Shown piece after piece: positions 10,852 to 24,484 of a stretch of DNA of 64,000 nt. Every line of letters starts with the position of its first letter. Within the stretch, counting starts at the first letter, position 1. Source of the stretch: Viscum album (Eukaryota; Streptophyta; Magnoliopsida; Santalales; Viscaceae); contig OY728121.1 in assembly GCA_963277665.1 (NCBI GenBank), positions 957,564,097 to 957,628,096 on the forward strand, written 5' to 3'. The position numbers and the translations under genes are program-made. Below the pieces are notes generated by a model. It worked only from the letters and a program-made list of their open reading frames with translations, was not told the DNA's origin and ran no database searches.

Positions 10852-13800
10852 TTTAATGACCCATGATTTACGTACATGGAAAATACAATTATTGTTGATA
10901 AATACATAATACATTAAACAAATATATTCCCAAAGACCATATTATTTTTGTGTCATTGGAAACATGGAAAATAATCTTCTATATTGGGGAAATATCTTCC
11001 ACATCTCCTATAAAGATCTTCCCTATTTGTTTTCCTACCTAAAACATTTCTTTATATCATTGGGAAAAGAAAACATAAAAATTTGAGCTCAAATACTCAG
11101 TAACGGTGAACATTGAGATCCTAAAACAAACCATAAACATAATAATTAAAAAAACTCAACATTAAATTTAAATATCAATATCCAGAGTTATGAATAAATC
11201 ATGGCATTAAAAAAGGCATATATCATAAATGAACATCAACCATAATAAAATAGAATTGGAAAAAACATAGAATTGTGGAAAACAAATAACCACATAATAT
11301 GATTTACATTGTATCCAAGGCCTTTTTTAAGACCATCACAGTGGGAAAAACCCTATTACTAAACTGGGTGTACATGTCGTTCGATCCATGTATTACTGAA
11401 GAAGATTTACATGTTGTCCAAGCACTATATTACTAAACCATATTTACATTCCATTCATATCATCTCTATCTCATGGTATATGAATCATTACCCATTTCAT
11501 TGGAGGGATACATAGGTCTCACCCATCTAATAATGAAATAATTCTTACATGTGCCATAGAAAAACATAAATCATTCATCATAGCATAACCTAAGAAATAA
11601 AATGGGTTTCTTAAACATCATTCCATAATTTACACTATAAAATCATATTAATAATAGGGATAGAAACATATCCTCATTTAAAAAGAATAATATTAGATGG
11701 AAAATAATTTTGATAAAACAGTTGAACTCAAATCTTGAGGAAAATATCATTTATTCTTCAGAAATATTTTCTTTTCTCCAAATGTCGTGAAATTTTAAAA
11801 GATAAGAATTTAATTGAAAATAAACATGAAAACTTGTAAAGTAATATTTATGTAAATAAGGTGTTATGATAGCGTAAAAATCCATTCATTCCATATATGA
11901 TAAAAAAGAACATTCTCCATGTACTTTATTCGGAGAATTCAAAAAGTAACTTTTATGGTAAACAAAATATTGATTCCTACCAGACCATGTAGTAAAAATA
12001 AAATATGTGTAAAAAAAATTAAATCATACATAGAATAATAGTAATCATTTTATGAAAACATTTTTACAAAACATGGACGTGGATGATAAATATAATCCAA
12101 GTAAATAATTACGTATAAACAATCTCAGATTAAAATTCAGATTGTAAAATTATCCCACATTTTAAGTCTGATTTCATCCGTCTGGGTCCTAAACTCTTGT
12201 ATAGTGGGTTTATAAATATTATTAACATTTAACAGATCCATAATATTATTTATTATATCATATATGACTCACATATTACTTTATATTAAATCTTTATTTA
12301 TCAATCCCACATTAAAGCAATGTTTTGGGTAATATTCTTTTTATTTGTCATATGTGTATTGATTTTTTATTATTTAACTTGTTACAAAGATAATTATTTA
12401 AATAAATCCATAATGTAAAACAAGATTTATATATAATAAATATTCATTATATAAATAAATATAATACATGGATAAATTAAATGGAATACACCATTCATGG
12501 ATATAGTAGGACATAGGTATGCATGAACGCTATTTCCGTTTTTATATTGGTGACAATAGAAACAAGTAAATGACATATATACATTTATATATAGATACAT
12601 TAGAATTATTATGTAATATGTTTGATGTTTATTTATTATATATTATTTATAATTATTCTCAAATGGTGAACATGGAGAATGAATCTCATCGTGTCGTGGA
12701 GAGGGTTATCCGTACGTACATACAAACGATAATAACATTCACTTAATGGTTAAATGGTATAGAATTGGATGGTATATTAATTATAAAAAATATTTATTAT
12801 GTTATAATAATTATTTAAATCCATTACACTCGTCATTTTACCCATCCCAATTAAATATCATTGAATAAAAAATTACACCACAATGTGGAGATGACAAGCC
12901 TTATGTATGCACACATGGTGATATTGTTATTATTAGGATGGATAAGAGGATATATAAGGTTGTACCCTAATTATAATAACATCTCATAATGTAGGAGATA
13001 TTGTATTTATTACTGTAGTATGGTAACTACATATGAAGTGTATATAGAAGAAGAAATGAATTTTGAAAGAGGTGATAAAACAATTACCTCTTTTTTGAGT
13101 ATCTCCATTTTATTTGCTTAAAAGGTATCCCTATTATGCCCTTGAACCAAAAGTGTGGCCTCTATGAGGAAGGGAGGGATTTTGGGAGATTATCTCAGCA
13201 GATTTTGGATGAGCCAAAGGGCTTTAATGGTGTGTGTATGTGAGTAAAGTTGTTGGATTTTTTTAAAAGAGAGGAGGGGACCTTTAGGAAAATCTTGAAA
13301 TATTTATTTATTCTAAATTTATTTTAGGTTTATAATGGTTTCAAACTCATCTATTTATAATATAAGATTATCAAGGGTCTAAATACTCCTATCTAATGAA
13401 AATTAAACATGTTTGGATTTTCTTTCAAACCTTATCATTTTGATTTATCATTATTTAATCTATTAAATTTTATTTTTCGTAATAATATTCTAAATATTAA
13501 ATGGTTCTACTTATTTAATTATTTGTTTTAAATTGTCCATAATTGGATACCTTATGAAATTTTAGATCATGTAATTTTAAATGTTTTAATTTGTAAATTT
13601 TTTGTTGTTTTTTAATAATTCAATAATATGTTACTTTTTTAAAATATCAATAGGGTCAATTTTGGTACTATTAATTAATTAGACATAAAATAAAATCCAT
13701 AGAGATGATAAATTAAAAAAATATATTTAATAAACTCCTAGAATGTCCTAGTTACCTATAAAATTCTTGGAGAACATTAATTAGTTCTTATGATATTTAT

Positions 13801-14026
13801 TTTAATGTTTTGAAAACAACTAATTTGATATTTCTTTCAATAAAATAATTTCTACATCATTATTTTTCATACATAATGGTAATTTTTTAATATCTAAATA
13901 TTATAAATAAATTAAAATTATGTATATAATTTTATTATATTTCATGATACTATTTATTTTCTAGGTTTTATTAATATTATTAGGACATTAAAATTATTAT
14001 ACTTATAAGATATAGGAGTGTGAAAT
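10852..14026 (-). repeat. Element L right LTR (5' LTR), first piece
   Basis: Aligns with 4,330 to about 7,510 of the left LTR, including the three 190-bp-spaced motifs. The alignment breaks at about 14,026 and resumes at about 16,826, bracketing a later insert. Confidence 0.8.
12482..12930. repeat. Three motif repeats in the L right LTR
   Basis: The partner of the array at 5,980-6,412. Anchor TGGA positions are 12,498, 12,697 and 12,886, spacing 199 and 189. The middle copy keeps TCATCGTGTCGTGGA and CCGTACGTACA-like sequence. Confidence 0.65.
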
Positions 14027-16825
14027 TATAAAAACCATGATCTTAATTACACACATAAACCTGATTTGTTACATAAATTATTCACTTGATACAACATATA
14101 AGATCAATAGGTATAGTTTATTTGGGGCTTAAGAACACTACACAATGACTTATTACATGAAACACAACATCTTTATTGTAAACTTCTTTTATATGACCAC
14201 TACATTTCCTCGTACTTTGCATTGCATGGGATAACCAGACGGCATGCATAAGAAAAGGGTGAGCTATAAATCCTATTAATGGAGTGAAAAAGTCATAAGA
14301 TGAAGAATACCAAACATGTTATTCCATAGTAATATCAATAGAGAATAAGAGAAACATGAACATAAAGGCATGATATGACATGATTTACATAACATGGAAA
14401 TGTAGAAACAACAATTAACATGGTATTATCTTGAGCCGAGGATCATTTCACATGGTGAATGAGTAAAGAATCATTAAACTTGACGTATTATGATACTAAC
14501 CTTTACCCAATGCATTGGAGCGCTATCAGGGCACACCCTTCTTAATCATTTCATTTCATGCATAAGGTTCTCACATGGGAAATATAACATGGATTTATTA
14601 AACATCATCATTTATTCCACGATAAATTAATGTGGAATTCATACATAAAAATATATAATCAATATGTAATTGTGAATAAAGTTGAATACCCTTGATAGTG
14701 AAATGGACATGGTATTCACTACACAATAACATTGGTAGGGAAATTCGGAGTGCAATTTTGGCAGTAAAACGGCGTCACATAAGAATTTTTAAAAATGGTT
14801 GATAAGATAAAAAGGGGTGTCTTGTCATGTTTAAATGAAATTTAAACTGTGGGGTTCAAATAAATACATGTTCCAACATATTTAGTTCAATTTATATTCA
14901 TAATACAAAATAATTTCTTGAATTGTAATGAAGAGAGAGAAATCTCTTACCGAATTTTGGCATGGTAATAGGTGTACATTGGAGGAATTAATGAGGGGGA
15001 AAGAGGTATCTCATAAACTAAAACGTAAATAGGGCATTATGAGGGAGGTGAAAAATCACACCACAACATTTTTAATTGAAAATAAAATGGCATAACACTG
15101 TTAAGAAACTAGTATAAAATGATAATGGAAGGAATCCCATACGTACATTCGGCATGGTAATAGGTGTACTTGGGAGACATTAATGAGAGAGAAAGGGGTC
15201 TCACATCATTAAAAAATAATGAGGGGTGTATAGGGGAGGTGATAAATCATACCAAAACATTTTTAATTGAAAATACAAGGGTATAGAGGCATAATGAAAC
15301 TTGAAAAAAAAATAAGAGAGGAAGAAATCACTTACTTGGAAGTGTGATTCCAAAGGTTTGGGAGAGGCTTGAGAGAGATGTCATGGAATCTTGGTCCAAC
15401 TTTAGAGGATTACAGAGAGAGGATGGCAGGGGTTGGATGAGTTCAAAAGAATTTTAGTGAATAGGAAGTAGGAGCATGGTTGAGTTTATATAGGAAAAGA
15501 GATGGAATTATTTTTTATTTTGGTTTTGGACCCTAAAAATTAATATAATCAAAAATAAAAACCATCCTAGGGTTTTTTCACATTTTTTTCCATAGAGGAG
15601 TGGAAAAAATTATTTTATAAGGCCAATTTCCGAAAAATTTAAAATATTAGGCTCTCTAATTTCATGGGGTGTCACACTCTTAAGGAAATCATTTAAAAAT
15701 GTTAAAATGTTTTATATGTCATGGAGTGTCCACTAAAGCTTTGTAAAATAAATCAAAAAATAATAAAATCATAGTATTTTAATGTTAAAATATATATTTT
15801 TAGAAAAACTCATTTATAGTATTTTATTACATCACTATTGGGTAATTATGATGTCATAAAACATATTATATAATTAAATGGTATTTATTTTTTACCCAAA
15901 CGTTTGATTGTCTCAGTAATCTATGAAAAAATCATTGTTGGATAATTTAGATGTGCTAATTAAAAAAATAATATTTATTTTAGCAAAATAGTTTTTTAAA
16001 TGTGTGAATTTTCACTTTTTAGATAAAATCCTACATTTATAAAAAATTCCTGGGTTTTGCCAAAAAACAGCTTTCAAAACTTAATGAAAACTACCATTGT
16101 ATTAAAAAACTATTATGATCGTTTATATTTAACAAAAATTAATTTAATGATAATATTGTATTAAAATATTATTTAATTGAATAATCTATTAATTCATCAA
16201 TATAGATTTCTTAGTTGAATATTAACTAAAAATACTATTTGTGCATTAAAAACTATTTACAAAGTAACCATAATAAAATTTATGTATATTAATTATACTA
16301 AAATAATCTACAATGTAATAGTGCTAGTGTCTCATTGCATGACCCCAAATAAAACCCTCATAAGATAGAAGGGTAAGGTGTGAAATGGTGACAAACTCTT
16401 GGAATGGCTCAGATAATATTGCTCGAGTGATAATCTCTACCAACATCAACTTATCCCATATACAGTTCCAATTGATATTAACATATTCATTCTCAGCTTG
16501 GGCTTGGTCACGAGTGAATCCCAAAGAAGACACCTCATTTCTGAGATCCAAAAAATGGGCCTTGTATTAAGAAATTATACTATATGTGTCCATCGCTTCC
16601 TTTATCTGAGTAAATTGGATTTGTTAAAGCCCTATATTTATACTAATAATGTGATCACTATTTAACTACAATATTATCAATGGTAATGATTCTTAATGTT
16701 ATTTTAAAACCTGAAAATAACATAAAAACAAGGAAGTTCAGACATTTTATATGACCATTCTACATAATAATAGATTTAATAAAATCAAGAGGATTTTTCA
16801 TTAGAAAAATATTGGGTTGTTGTAG
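14027..16825 (-). mobile_element. Insert within the L right LTR (LTR-like, minus orientation)
   Basis: About 2.8 kb is absent from the left LTR of L at the corresponding point (near 7,512). The left edge (TATAAAAACC) and right edge (reading TGTCTACAACAACCC on the minus strand) both resemble decayed LTR termini of the surrounding families. An internal GGGGTGTCACA at 15,667-15,676 looks like another LTR end, suggesting an LTR of about 1.65 kb (14,027-15,676) followed by other element sequence. No clean duplication is left: GAAAT on the left against CATGT or ACATG on the right. The exact structure is unresolved. Confidence 0.5.
16324..16570 (-). pseudogene. Unidentified coding-like remnant
   Basis: A 75-codon open stretch on the minus strand is less AT-rich than its surroundings and rich in D, E, N and W codons, for example RDQAQAENEYVNINWN. 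A roughly antiparallel plus-strand frame is also open (16,385-16,570). I do not recognise a family; a decayed gag or captured gene piece is possible. It sits near the right end of the insert in the L LTR. It has no flanking domain support and could be chance. Confidence 0.25.
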
Positions 16826-18087
16826 ACATGTTTTCACTTTCATTTATTTTAATTATAATTACGTATTTGTCATGAAAAAATTCAATTAAATAAATCAATT
16901 ATGTCCTTTAGGTTATATTGGTAGAATTTAATTTATACAATAGGATATTTGGAAGGTTTTAGGGTTATTTTATTATCTTTATCATATTGTTTGTTACCCT
17001 AATTTACCTAATTTACATTTAACAATTGTAAATAAAAATTACCATAGTTACTTTTCCAAATATTAAAAAATATATAATTAACATATCAGCATAATGTTTA
17101 CGCACTTATTCCAAAAAACGAATCCATTTTTCAAAATTCTAAGCACAAAAGTTGAAGTGATTAATTTGATATTAATTTATGTTGTCATAGCCCTAAATGA
17201 AGTTTTTAAGAAGTAAAAACTATGAAAATATTGACATGTGTTTAAGCCCAATTTAAATATAAAAATAATTAAAGTGATCATAATAAGATTAAATGATAAA
17301 AAATAGTCCAATTAAAATTTAAAACCAATTAAAAATATAATCTAACTCTATAAATAAATTATATTAAAATTTACTTTATAATTAAAATGCAGTTTTTCAC
17401 TATTCATTAATATATGAATTTTATCAAAAAATACCAAAAATTTAATCTAAGTAAATTTTGATGTCATGATTCAAAAAGATTTGTTTATTTTTTGAAATAG
17501 AATATATAAGAGTGTTTAAAATATATTTAAAATTGGTTCACTATAAAAATATGGCAAAACATCATTTTCTAAAAAATGCTTATTTAATAATAAATATGAA
17601 TTTGATCTGATATCATGTTCTATAAAATACATGATATGAATGTTAATGTTATATATATTTAAAACTGTGGTTATCGCTATTTATAATGGAATGTTTATAT
17701 CCCATTAAATAATAATATTTTAATAATATATCATTGTTTATAGAAACTCAATATTACATACAACACAAGCTATCGAGGAATGTCTCTCTTGTGTGTATTG
17801 AATGCCATGTCATTATTTTGTTTAGTGAAATATTCCTTCAGTGTTTTGTATAACATAATCCAAATACATTTCTTTTTACATTGAACAAAATATATACTTA
17901 GTGTGGCGTGAAATGAATTCTATCAAAAGAATTTGAAATTGTTTGTAACATATTCCAAGTATAGTGTTGTGTGTACTGCAAGAGAATATGGTGTTGTGGG
18001 TAGCACAAGATAATATTGGTGTATCATACCACACGAAAATCAAAGAAATTATAAAGAAACTATCTCATAAAATATCAGGGTTTTTTA
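16826..18087 (-). repeat. Element L right LTR (5' LTR), second piece
   Basis: Continues the alignment with the left LTR from about 7,512 to 8,756, sharing TTACCCTAATTTACC, GTAAATAAAAATTA and GCGTGAAATGAATTC. It ends in a decayed GGGTGTTACA-type terminus (AGGGTTTTTTA) at 18,087, followed by the GATTT duplication. Confidence 0.8.
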
Positions 18088-21000
18088 GATTTTGTTATAG
18101 TGAAAATATCCATGATAATAATAACTAAATTTTGAAAGAAGATAATGATTAATTATTGGAGGTTATGCATATGGTATATGAACCTCTACTATCAAGACCA
18201 TTCAAAAGAGGGGTTAATCATTTTGGGTAAAGACCATTTAATTTGGCCACATTATTTTCCTCATGAGACTACGAATCATCAAGTGGATTTTCTTGATAAA
18301 ATCCTCACCCATTATTTCGTGTAATGAATTCATTATATATATATATATATATCAAATAATCAATTTATAAATATATTTTTAAATAAATGTGTCCCATAAA
18401 AATTTGAAACATTTTAATCCTATGAAGATGAAGGAAAAATATTTAACCAAATATTCAATAACATGAGAATGATTTTATTTGTCAAAGTGTGTGATTATAC
18501 ACCTAATAAAGGTAGTTAGGTGTATAACATCAAACTATTTTAAAATGATTTTAGATTGATATGTTTCCCCTTATAATGAAAATTTAATTAATAAAATGGT
18601 TTGATTATGTTTATTCTCTATAAATCCACATAAAACATGTGGAAATACAATATGAGACAATCTAAATTAATTTGACACATAACATCAGCAAAACTGCACT
18701 GCAAATTAATTTTTTTATTGAAATAAATCTAAGGGGTATATAGACAGTAAAAAAATGAGAAATAGATCATCCATGTGGCATGAAGTGATAGGGATTGATT
18801 GCATATCCCTATATACTCTGATTTTATTCACTGGTAATGGAGGCCACTCTTTCGTAAAAAAAGAGGTCCTCATATGCTTCAATTCAGGGGCTAACCCATC
18901 AGTTGAAAAGTCACGTTCTCTCTATAAATTCGAAAAAATAGTGTCCTAGTTATTATTTAGTGTTCATTTACAATCATAATAGTAATATTACTAAGTATTA
19001 TATACCTTTTTGTGATGGATCCTCACTATAATCTCACAATCAGTTTCAATAACATCAACTATAATATTTAACAATTCACCTAAGGAAATACTCATTGTTT
19101 GGTTCTGATTTCTATTTCAATAGAGTTACTCAAGCCTTAGAAGGGGACAAATATAAAGAAAACTGAATTTCTTTTATCCCTCATTAGGCCTCCTCTCCTC
19201 ATTTCTCTAGTTGATAACGAGCCATAATTGTTACGCTTTAAACCCATTGAGGGTGAAACCAGACCAATCCACCAACCTTGATTGAAAGGTAATAAACCCA
19301 GGATCATCTAAATCCTTGCGAGAAACATACATAAAAAATAATAATTCCATACACATTTGATATTGATCCCCATCTTAGTAATAAGGGCACTCGTTCATTC
19401 CTGAAAAAAAATGTGAGAGCATTTTGTACCTTATCTCGTTAGGTTTCATACATCCCATAGATTACAAAAAATAGCAAAAAAATATCATGCCATTTAACTT
19501 AATTTACAATTTAGGGATCCATATTCCATAAAACTATATAATAAAAAGTTCTTGATTGTAATTACCATCACCATGGATATCCAGGCATAAGTTAAACCTA
19601 ATGAATGAAATTTGAGTTATGCAATTACTTACCACTTGGAATCAACCGAATTATACACCCCATAAAGTAATATTTATCAAATGTAACATTGAATAACAAG
19701 AATATAATGAGATTAATGATATTATATTTCAAATTGTATTATAAATACACCACATAAAAGAAATATGTGGTGAATAAGTCATCTCTCTCATAAAATTAAA
19801 ACTTATACTAGAAAAGATCTTACCATATGTTTCCCATTAGTGTAGCGTAATATGAACAACTATATAATGTGTTAATGAATGATATTTTCTCATTAGAATC
19901 AATATTTATATTTTTAATACATTATTTGAAACTATTATAACATCCTAAAAACTGTTTATTAATAATATTTCATTGTTTTCATTGTTTCTAGTGTGTTAGT
20001 TTCAAGGATTCATGTTAATTTTATATGTGTAAAATTATGGATGATCTTAGGAAATAGGAAAAAAACACCAAAATTGGAATTGAATACAATTAATTAACTT
20101 CTTTAATTCATAATGGCCCTGTATATAATTTTTATTTCTTACATGATGATTATTCATTAGATAAAATTTTAATGATAAATGTTCAATTTACATTGGTAGT
20201 TTTTCTGAACATCACAATGCTTTTTCTTCTAATTTACTGTTATGAGAATATATTAGTTTATGACATGAAATTGAATATAATAGAATCATTAAAATGTTAT
20301 TTTATCATAATAATAAATTTATGACTAACCATAATGGTAGTAATGGAAATAGAACAAACACATTTTTCATAGAGACAGTTAATCCCCTTAATTTGGACAA
20401 CAGATTCGCTTCATAGAATAACATGAGGTAATAAGAGGGATGACTATAAGATATTCAATTATAAAAATTAATTTTTAGTATCATCATTAATTTTGAATTA
20501 CTATTACTTTATGGATGAATGTGGTGAGGAATAAAGAGATGAATAAATGAAAATAAGAGTGGTGTTTCGAGAAAATTACCTCTTGAATATCACTTTCTTT
20601 AGAGGCCTTTTAGGATGTTGGATTTTGGTTTTTTGGGAAACCAACAGAACATATAAGTGGGTATATTGAGTATTAGAGTTTTTTTAGATGTTTGAGGAGT
20701 TTAAAGGATTTATTATTGAAATAGAGTGGTTATGTATGGCATTTATTCATTTGGATACGTGAGATTAAGTGATTAAAATAATGATTATTTTATAAATTTG
20801 GCATTCCACATTGATGTGGAATTAATTTCAAAGAAAAATATTGTTAAAAATGTATTTTAGTCAGATATAGGTATATAAATAACTCAAACACGGATTATAT
20901 ATCATAATTGTTAGGTTTTTTGTGATTTTAACATTAAAATATCTTCCATGTCATAATTTTACCTATTCTGCGGTAAATAATTGTTTTTCCATGGAAATAT

Positions 21001-21969
21001 TTTTATACCTAAAAATGGAAGTGAGTTTATGAAATAACTTATACCTTATTATTAGAAATAGGGAATCTATTTTACCAAATTAAATTCAAATAATTAGGAA
21101 CATTAGATTTAATATTAATCCGACAGGAACACCGAAAATAGGGTTTTAAAGTGAAATGTACAACAATTTGAAATGTATTTATTTCCAATTGAAATGTGTA
21201 ATTTATTCCAATGAATGAAATTATTTTGAATGATATTTAATTTTACTAATCATTCTTTGGATCATACGTATAATATAGTTTTACATTATAAATTATTTTA
21301 ATGATAAGTCAATATTAAATTAAAATGTTCTATTTTTAACTTTTCATCAAAAAATGAATCATTTCAAAAAATAATAGAAAATTCACCCTAAAAAATTATT
21401 ATTTTTATATTTTAAAAAATAGTTTATTTTTTAAAATAAAACATATTAAACCCAAAATTTAATATTTCAAATTGGTTCTCAATAAAAATGTAGAAAAACA
21501 TCCATTTGGAATATGTATTTTTTATGAAAAAATTGGATTTATTTCCTATCTTAACCATGTCAAACCCGATGGATGAATTAAATACATTTTCTTAAATATA
21601 AATAAGATAATTATCATTATTATATTACAAATATATTATTTAAATTTATTTATTTGTTAAAAAATTTCATTGTGCGCATAAGAAATATTTTTTTATAAAA
21701 ACACATCTTTTATGTTTAATTAGAATTCATTATTATTTATGATTAATTTTTTACAAATTAATTAATAATATATACATGTTTAACATATAATTTTATAATT
21801 TAGATAATATCATTTATTCTTACCATTCCAATATCTGAATGAAAACTATCACAATTAAACAATAATATTTAATCATTTATTTAAGCTCAATGTTATGTGA
21901 AACATAAGGAATAGAAGAAATTAAATTTGATTAATAAGAGATATACTGTAAAATATTTGGGTGTTATAT
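18088..21969 (-). repeat. Element T left LTR (3' LTR), second piece
   Basis: Resumes the alignment with the right LTR of T (from about 24,880) immediately after L, starting with the GATTT duplication (18,088-18,092). Landmarks shared with 24,900-27,861 include TTAATTATTGGA, ATCAAGACC, ATAAATCCACATAAAA and a terminal GGGTGTTA. It is longer than its partner by about 0.9 kb because of the segment at about 18,690-19,585. A (TA)n run lies at about 18,336-18,352. Confidence 0.7.
18690..19585. mobile_element. Unassigned insertion of about 0.9 kb in the T left LTR
   Basis: This segment has no counterpart in the right LTR of T, where the flanking sequences are adjacent near 25,465-25,500. It is less AT-rich than the LTR and reads coding-like in places on the minus strand around 18,760-18,950 and 19,150-19,330, but all frames are interrupted. 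I recognise no protein family, and no inverted repeat or duplication is clear at its edges. A transduced host fragment or a non-LTR/MITE-type insertion is possible. Confidence 0.45.
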
Positions 21970-23359
21970 TCAACCCTAAATTAATAAATTTCATCCTCAA
22001 AAATTGAAATTTCACATTTAAAATCAAATTTTGATTCATGAAAATTCTTTTGTGGGAAACCCACATCATAAAAAGGGTTAACAGAAAATCCCCTTAATAA
22101 GAGGGAAAGAGAAATGTGAAGGCCATTAAAAATTTGGATTTTTATAGGATATAATAAGTTGGATTTGAAAATAAAAAAATGGGTGAGAAATATAACCATA
22201 ATGTTTTGGTGGGGAATGAATGAGAAATTGGTCATAAGAAATCCTACCATCAAAAAACCACAAATCTATGATTTTTTATGTAGAGCATTGATATTTCGGT
22301 AAGAAAATTATACAAATAGATTTTTTTATTCCAATTTCCTTTCATATTGATGAGGTATTGCTTTACTACTTATATATAAAATTGGTAAATATAAAGTTAC
22401 TTAATTACATTCCTTTCCATATGAATAATCACATCCATTGGCTATGCTCTGATCTTCTTTCACTTCACCCCTTACACCTGAATATGGATATTCATGTTGA
22501 AAATTTTGTATGCCTAAATCACTTTATTGGATTATGTGATCCGCAAGTAATAATTTAGACCTATACATAATCAATAAACCAAAATTTATAGAACATTGTT
22601 TACAATAGAATAAATAATAAATTACAACAAACAATAATATCTAATGTTCAACTTAATATTAAAAATCAACCAAAACATGTCTATAGAACATAAATTGCCA
22701 AAATATTAAAAGGAATGTCAATGAATTTTAAAAAAAAAACAAAAAATTAGATTCTATAAAAAATAATGTAACTCTTTATATCACATAACAAATATTTAAT
22801 TAGATTGGTCATCATAAAACCTTAATCAGAACATGAAATATTCTAAAAATAAAATCCCAATTTTTTGAATATATTCCTTAAATACAATCTTGTAGTAAAC
22901 CATCAAATCCCAAACCACCATCATGGTCACTAATTCTTTACTTTAAAAATCATTTTATTATTATTTCAACATTAAGAACCTATTTAGGGTTAATTTTCCA
23001 AAATCATGTGTTTTATAAAAAGATAATCTTTCTACTGAATCAATTTTCATTTTCATTAGTTCCATTAAACATTTTATCTCAAATACTTAATGAAAAAGTA
23101 ATTCAGTACAATACATATATGTTTCATAATTATTATGATGATAATATTATAAAACAAATTTACTCAACATGAAAACACAAGAACAATAATCATTCCATTT
23201 TGGATATATTATTAACATAAGTTTGACTTGATCCTTTACCTTTTTTATGTGAATTCCCTTGATTCTTTTACAATTTGTTTACATAATTCCCCAAAACATT
23301 ACAGTAGAAGAATTTCACATTTATAACATCTTTATTTCCATTGAAATCATGACTCTGGT

Positions 23360-23438
23360 TTCCTATTACTCTACACTTTTAACATACTCCCATTCCCTTC
23401 TTGAAAGTAATGAGGAGTTTCTTTCCACAATTATCACA
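23360..23438 (-). pseudogene. Gag CCHC zinc-knuckle remnant of element T
   Basis: The minus strand encodes PPCDNCGKK, then FKKGMGVC, a stop, then KCRVIGN. This is the layout of plant Ty3/Gypsy gag, where a P-P-C-x-x-C-G-K block is followed by G-x-x-V-C-Y-K-C-G. The tyrosine codon has become a stop, and the histidine and later cysteine of the second knuckle are lost. The domain would bind element RNA in the capsid. Confidence 0.6.
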
Positions 23439-24470
23439 TGGGGGAAATTCCAGCTTTCCCCTTTTCACAGTATCAATCTCTTGATCCAAAATTCCAATCT
23501 TCTATTCCTACTCCTTAAATTCATATGATTTAAAATAATTATTTCTCTATATTGATATCAAATGATAATATATAATCTTATGATAAGAATATTTGGGATA
23601 TTAGTTCTCTTCGTAGGAGTGTCTTTAACCAGTCAAAGAAACAATCAATCTTATTTATTAGATTAAGTATGTAGTTCGCAAAATGCCTTGATAATCTTGT
23701 GAAGTTGGATTCATACATAGTAACATTTTCATCATCCAATTTTCTCAGACTCAAGAATATATCTCCAAATTAGTTCTAAATTATCAAGGGAAATGTTTTT
23801 CTATTAAAATATCCTTAATATCCTTCCACTCAAAGATTTTTATTTCATTATCTTCCTTAGTATTTATATTCAATGAACATCATTTATTCTCATATCAATA
23901 ATGATAACAAGATACCATGAAAACCTAATCTCATTCATTAATGCTTGTAGTAAAAAATATCTTTTCAAATGAACTTATCCACTGCACATCTAAAAATGGA
24001 TTTGTATCCCCATTGAATGATGGAGGTTCTCATATGATGAATTATTAAATTTTTACAGCATGTGGTGGATCAGGTCGCTTCATATGGGAAATTTTATTTC
24101 TCATATCATAATTTAATTGTCCCAATAGAGTTATAATTTTCGTAAAACAATCTCTAGTTCCATCTCTAGATTAAGACCATTATCGTTCCTTGGAGGGAAA
24201 TCGATAAATGTATTACATGAATTGATAAGGATTCCATTCCTTTCACTATGAGACATTTCTAAATATTTTCATGAACTTGACTAGATCATGAAATTATGAA
24301 ACAAAATTTATAATCTCAAAAAAATTTATTATAAATTGAAATATTTTATGTATTGATACCTCTAAGACATAATTTTTGTTTCATTGGGATTAAATACAAA
24401 TTATATCACAGTGTTTTGTTCTTTAATCTAAATTTTCCTAATTATTGTTCCCAAGGTTTTTAATAAGGTT

Positions 24471-24483
24471 TCTTTGATCCCAA
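24471..24483 (-). other. Primer-binding site of element T (initiator tRNA-Met, decayed)
   Basis: On the minus strand TTGGGATCAAAGA lies beside the inner end of the right LTR and matches the tRNA-iMet PBS core TGGTATCAGAG at 9 of 11 positions. It identifies the right LTR as the 5' LTR. Confidence 0.55.
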
Positions 24484-24484
24484 T

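Larger units (their letters stand above)
4330..18087 (-). mobile_element. Element L: LARD-like non-autonomous LTR retrotransposon
   Basis: Two very long LTRs (4,330-8,756 and 10,852-18,087, the latter carrying an insert) flank an interior of 2,095 bp with no recognisable protein domain. The ends fit TGTAACGACCC on the left and GGGTGTTACA on the right, with point changes. Perfect GATTT duplications flank it. On the minus strand a PPT (8,757-8,773) abuts the left LTR and an initiator-tRNA-Met PBS (10,838-10,850) abuts the right LTR, so it is transcribed right to left. LTRs over 4 kb with a short non-coding interior are the definition of large retrotransposon derivatives. Mobility must have depended on proteins in trans. 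It inserted into an LTR of element T. Confidence 0.85.
21970..24484 (-). pseudogene. Interior of element T: degenerate gag, no pol seen
   Basis: 2,515 bp between the T LTRs. On the minus strand a zinc-knuckle block is recognisable at 23,360-23,438; the region on its 5' side (to about 24,400) is the expected place for the rest of gag but is full of stops. No RT, RNase H, integrase or chromodomain block was found between the knuckle and the PPT side. The PPT remnant lies next to 21,969 (minus-strand AATTTAGGGTTGAA). The open plus-strand frame 23,259-23,528 is the antisense of the gag remnant and is not a gene. Confidence 0.55.

Noticed and set aside
18336..18352. (TA)n microsatellite as a possible origin or regulatory element
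   Set aside because: Short TA runs are common throughout this AT-rich window and carry no specific signal.
23259..23528. 89-codon plus-strand ORF
   Set aside because: It is the antisense of the gag zinc-knuckle remnant of T.
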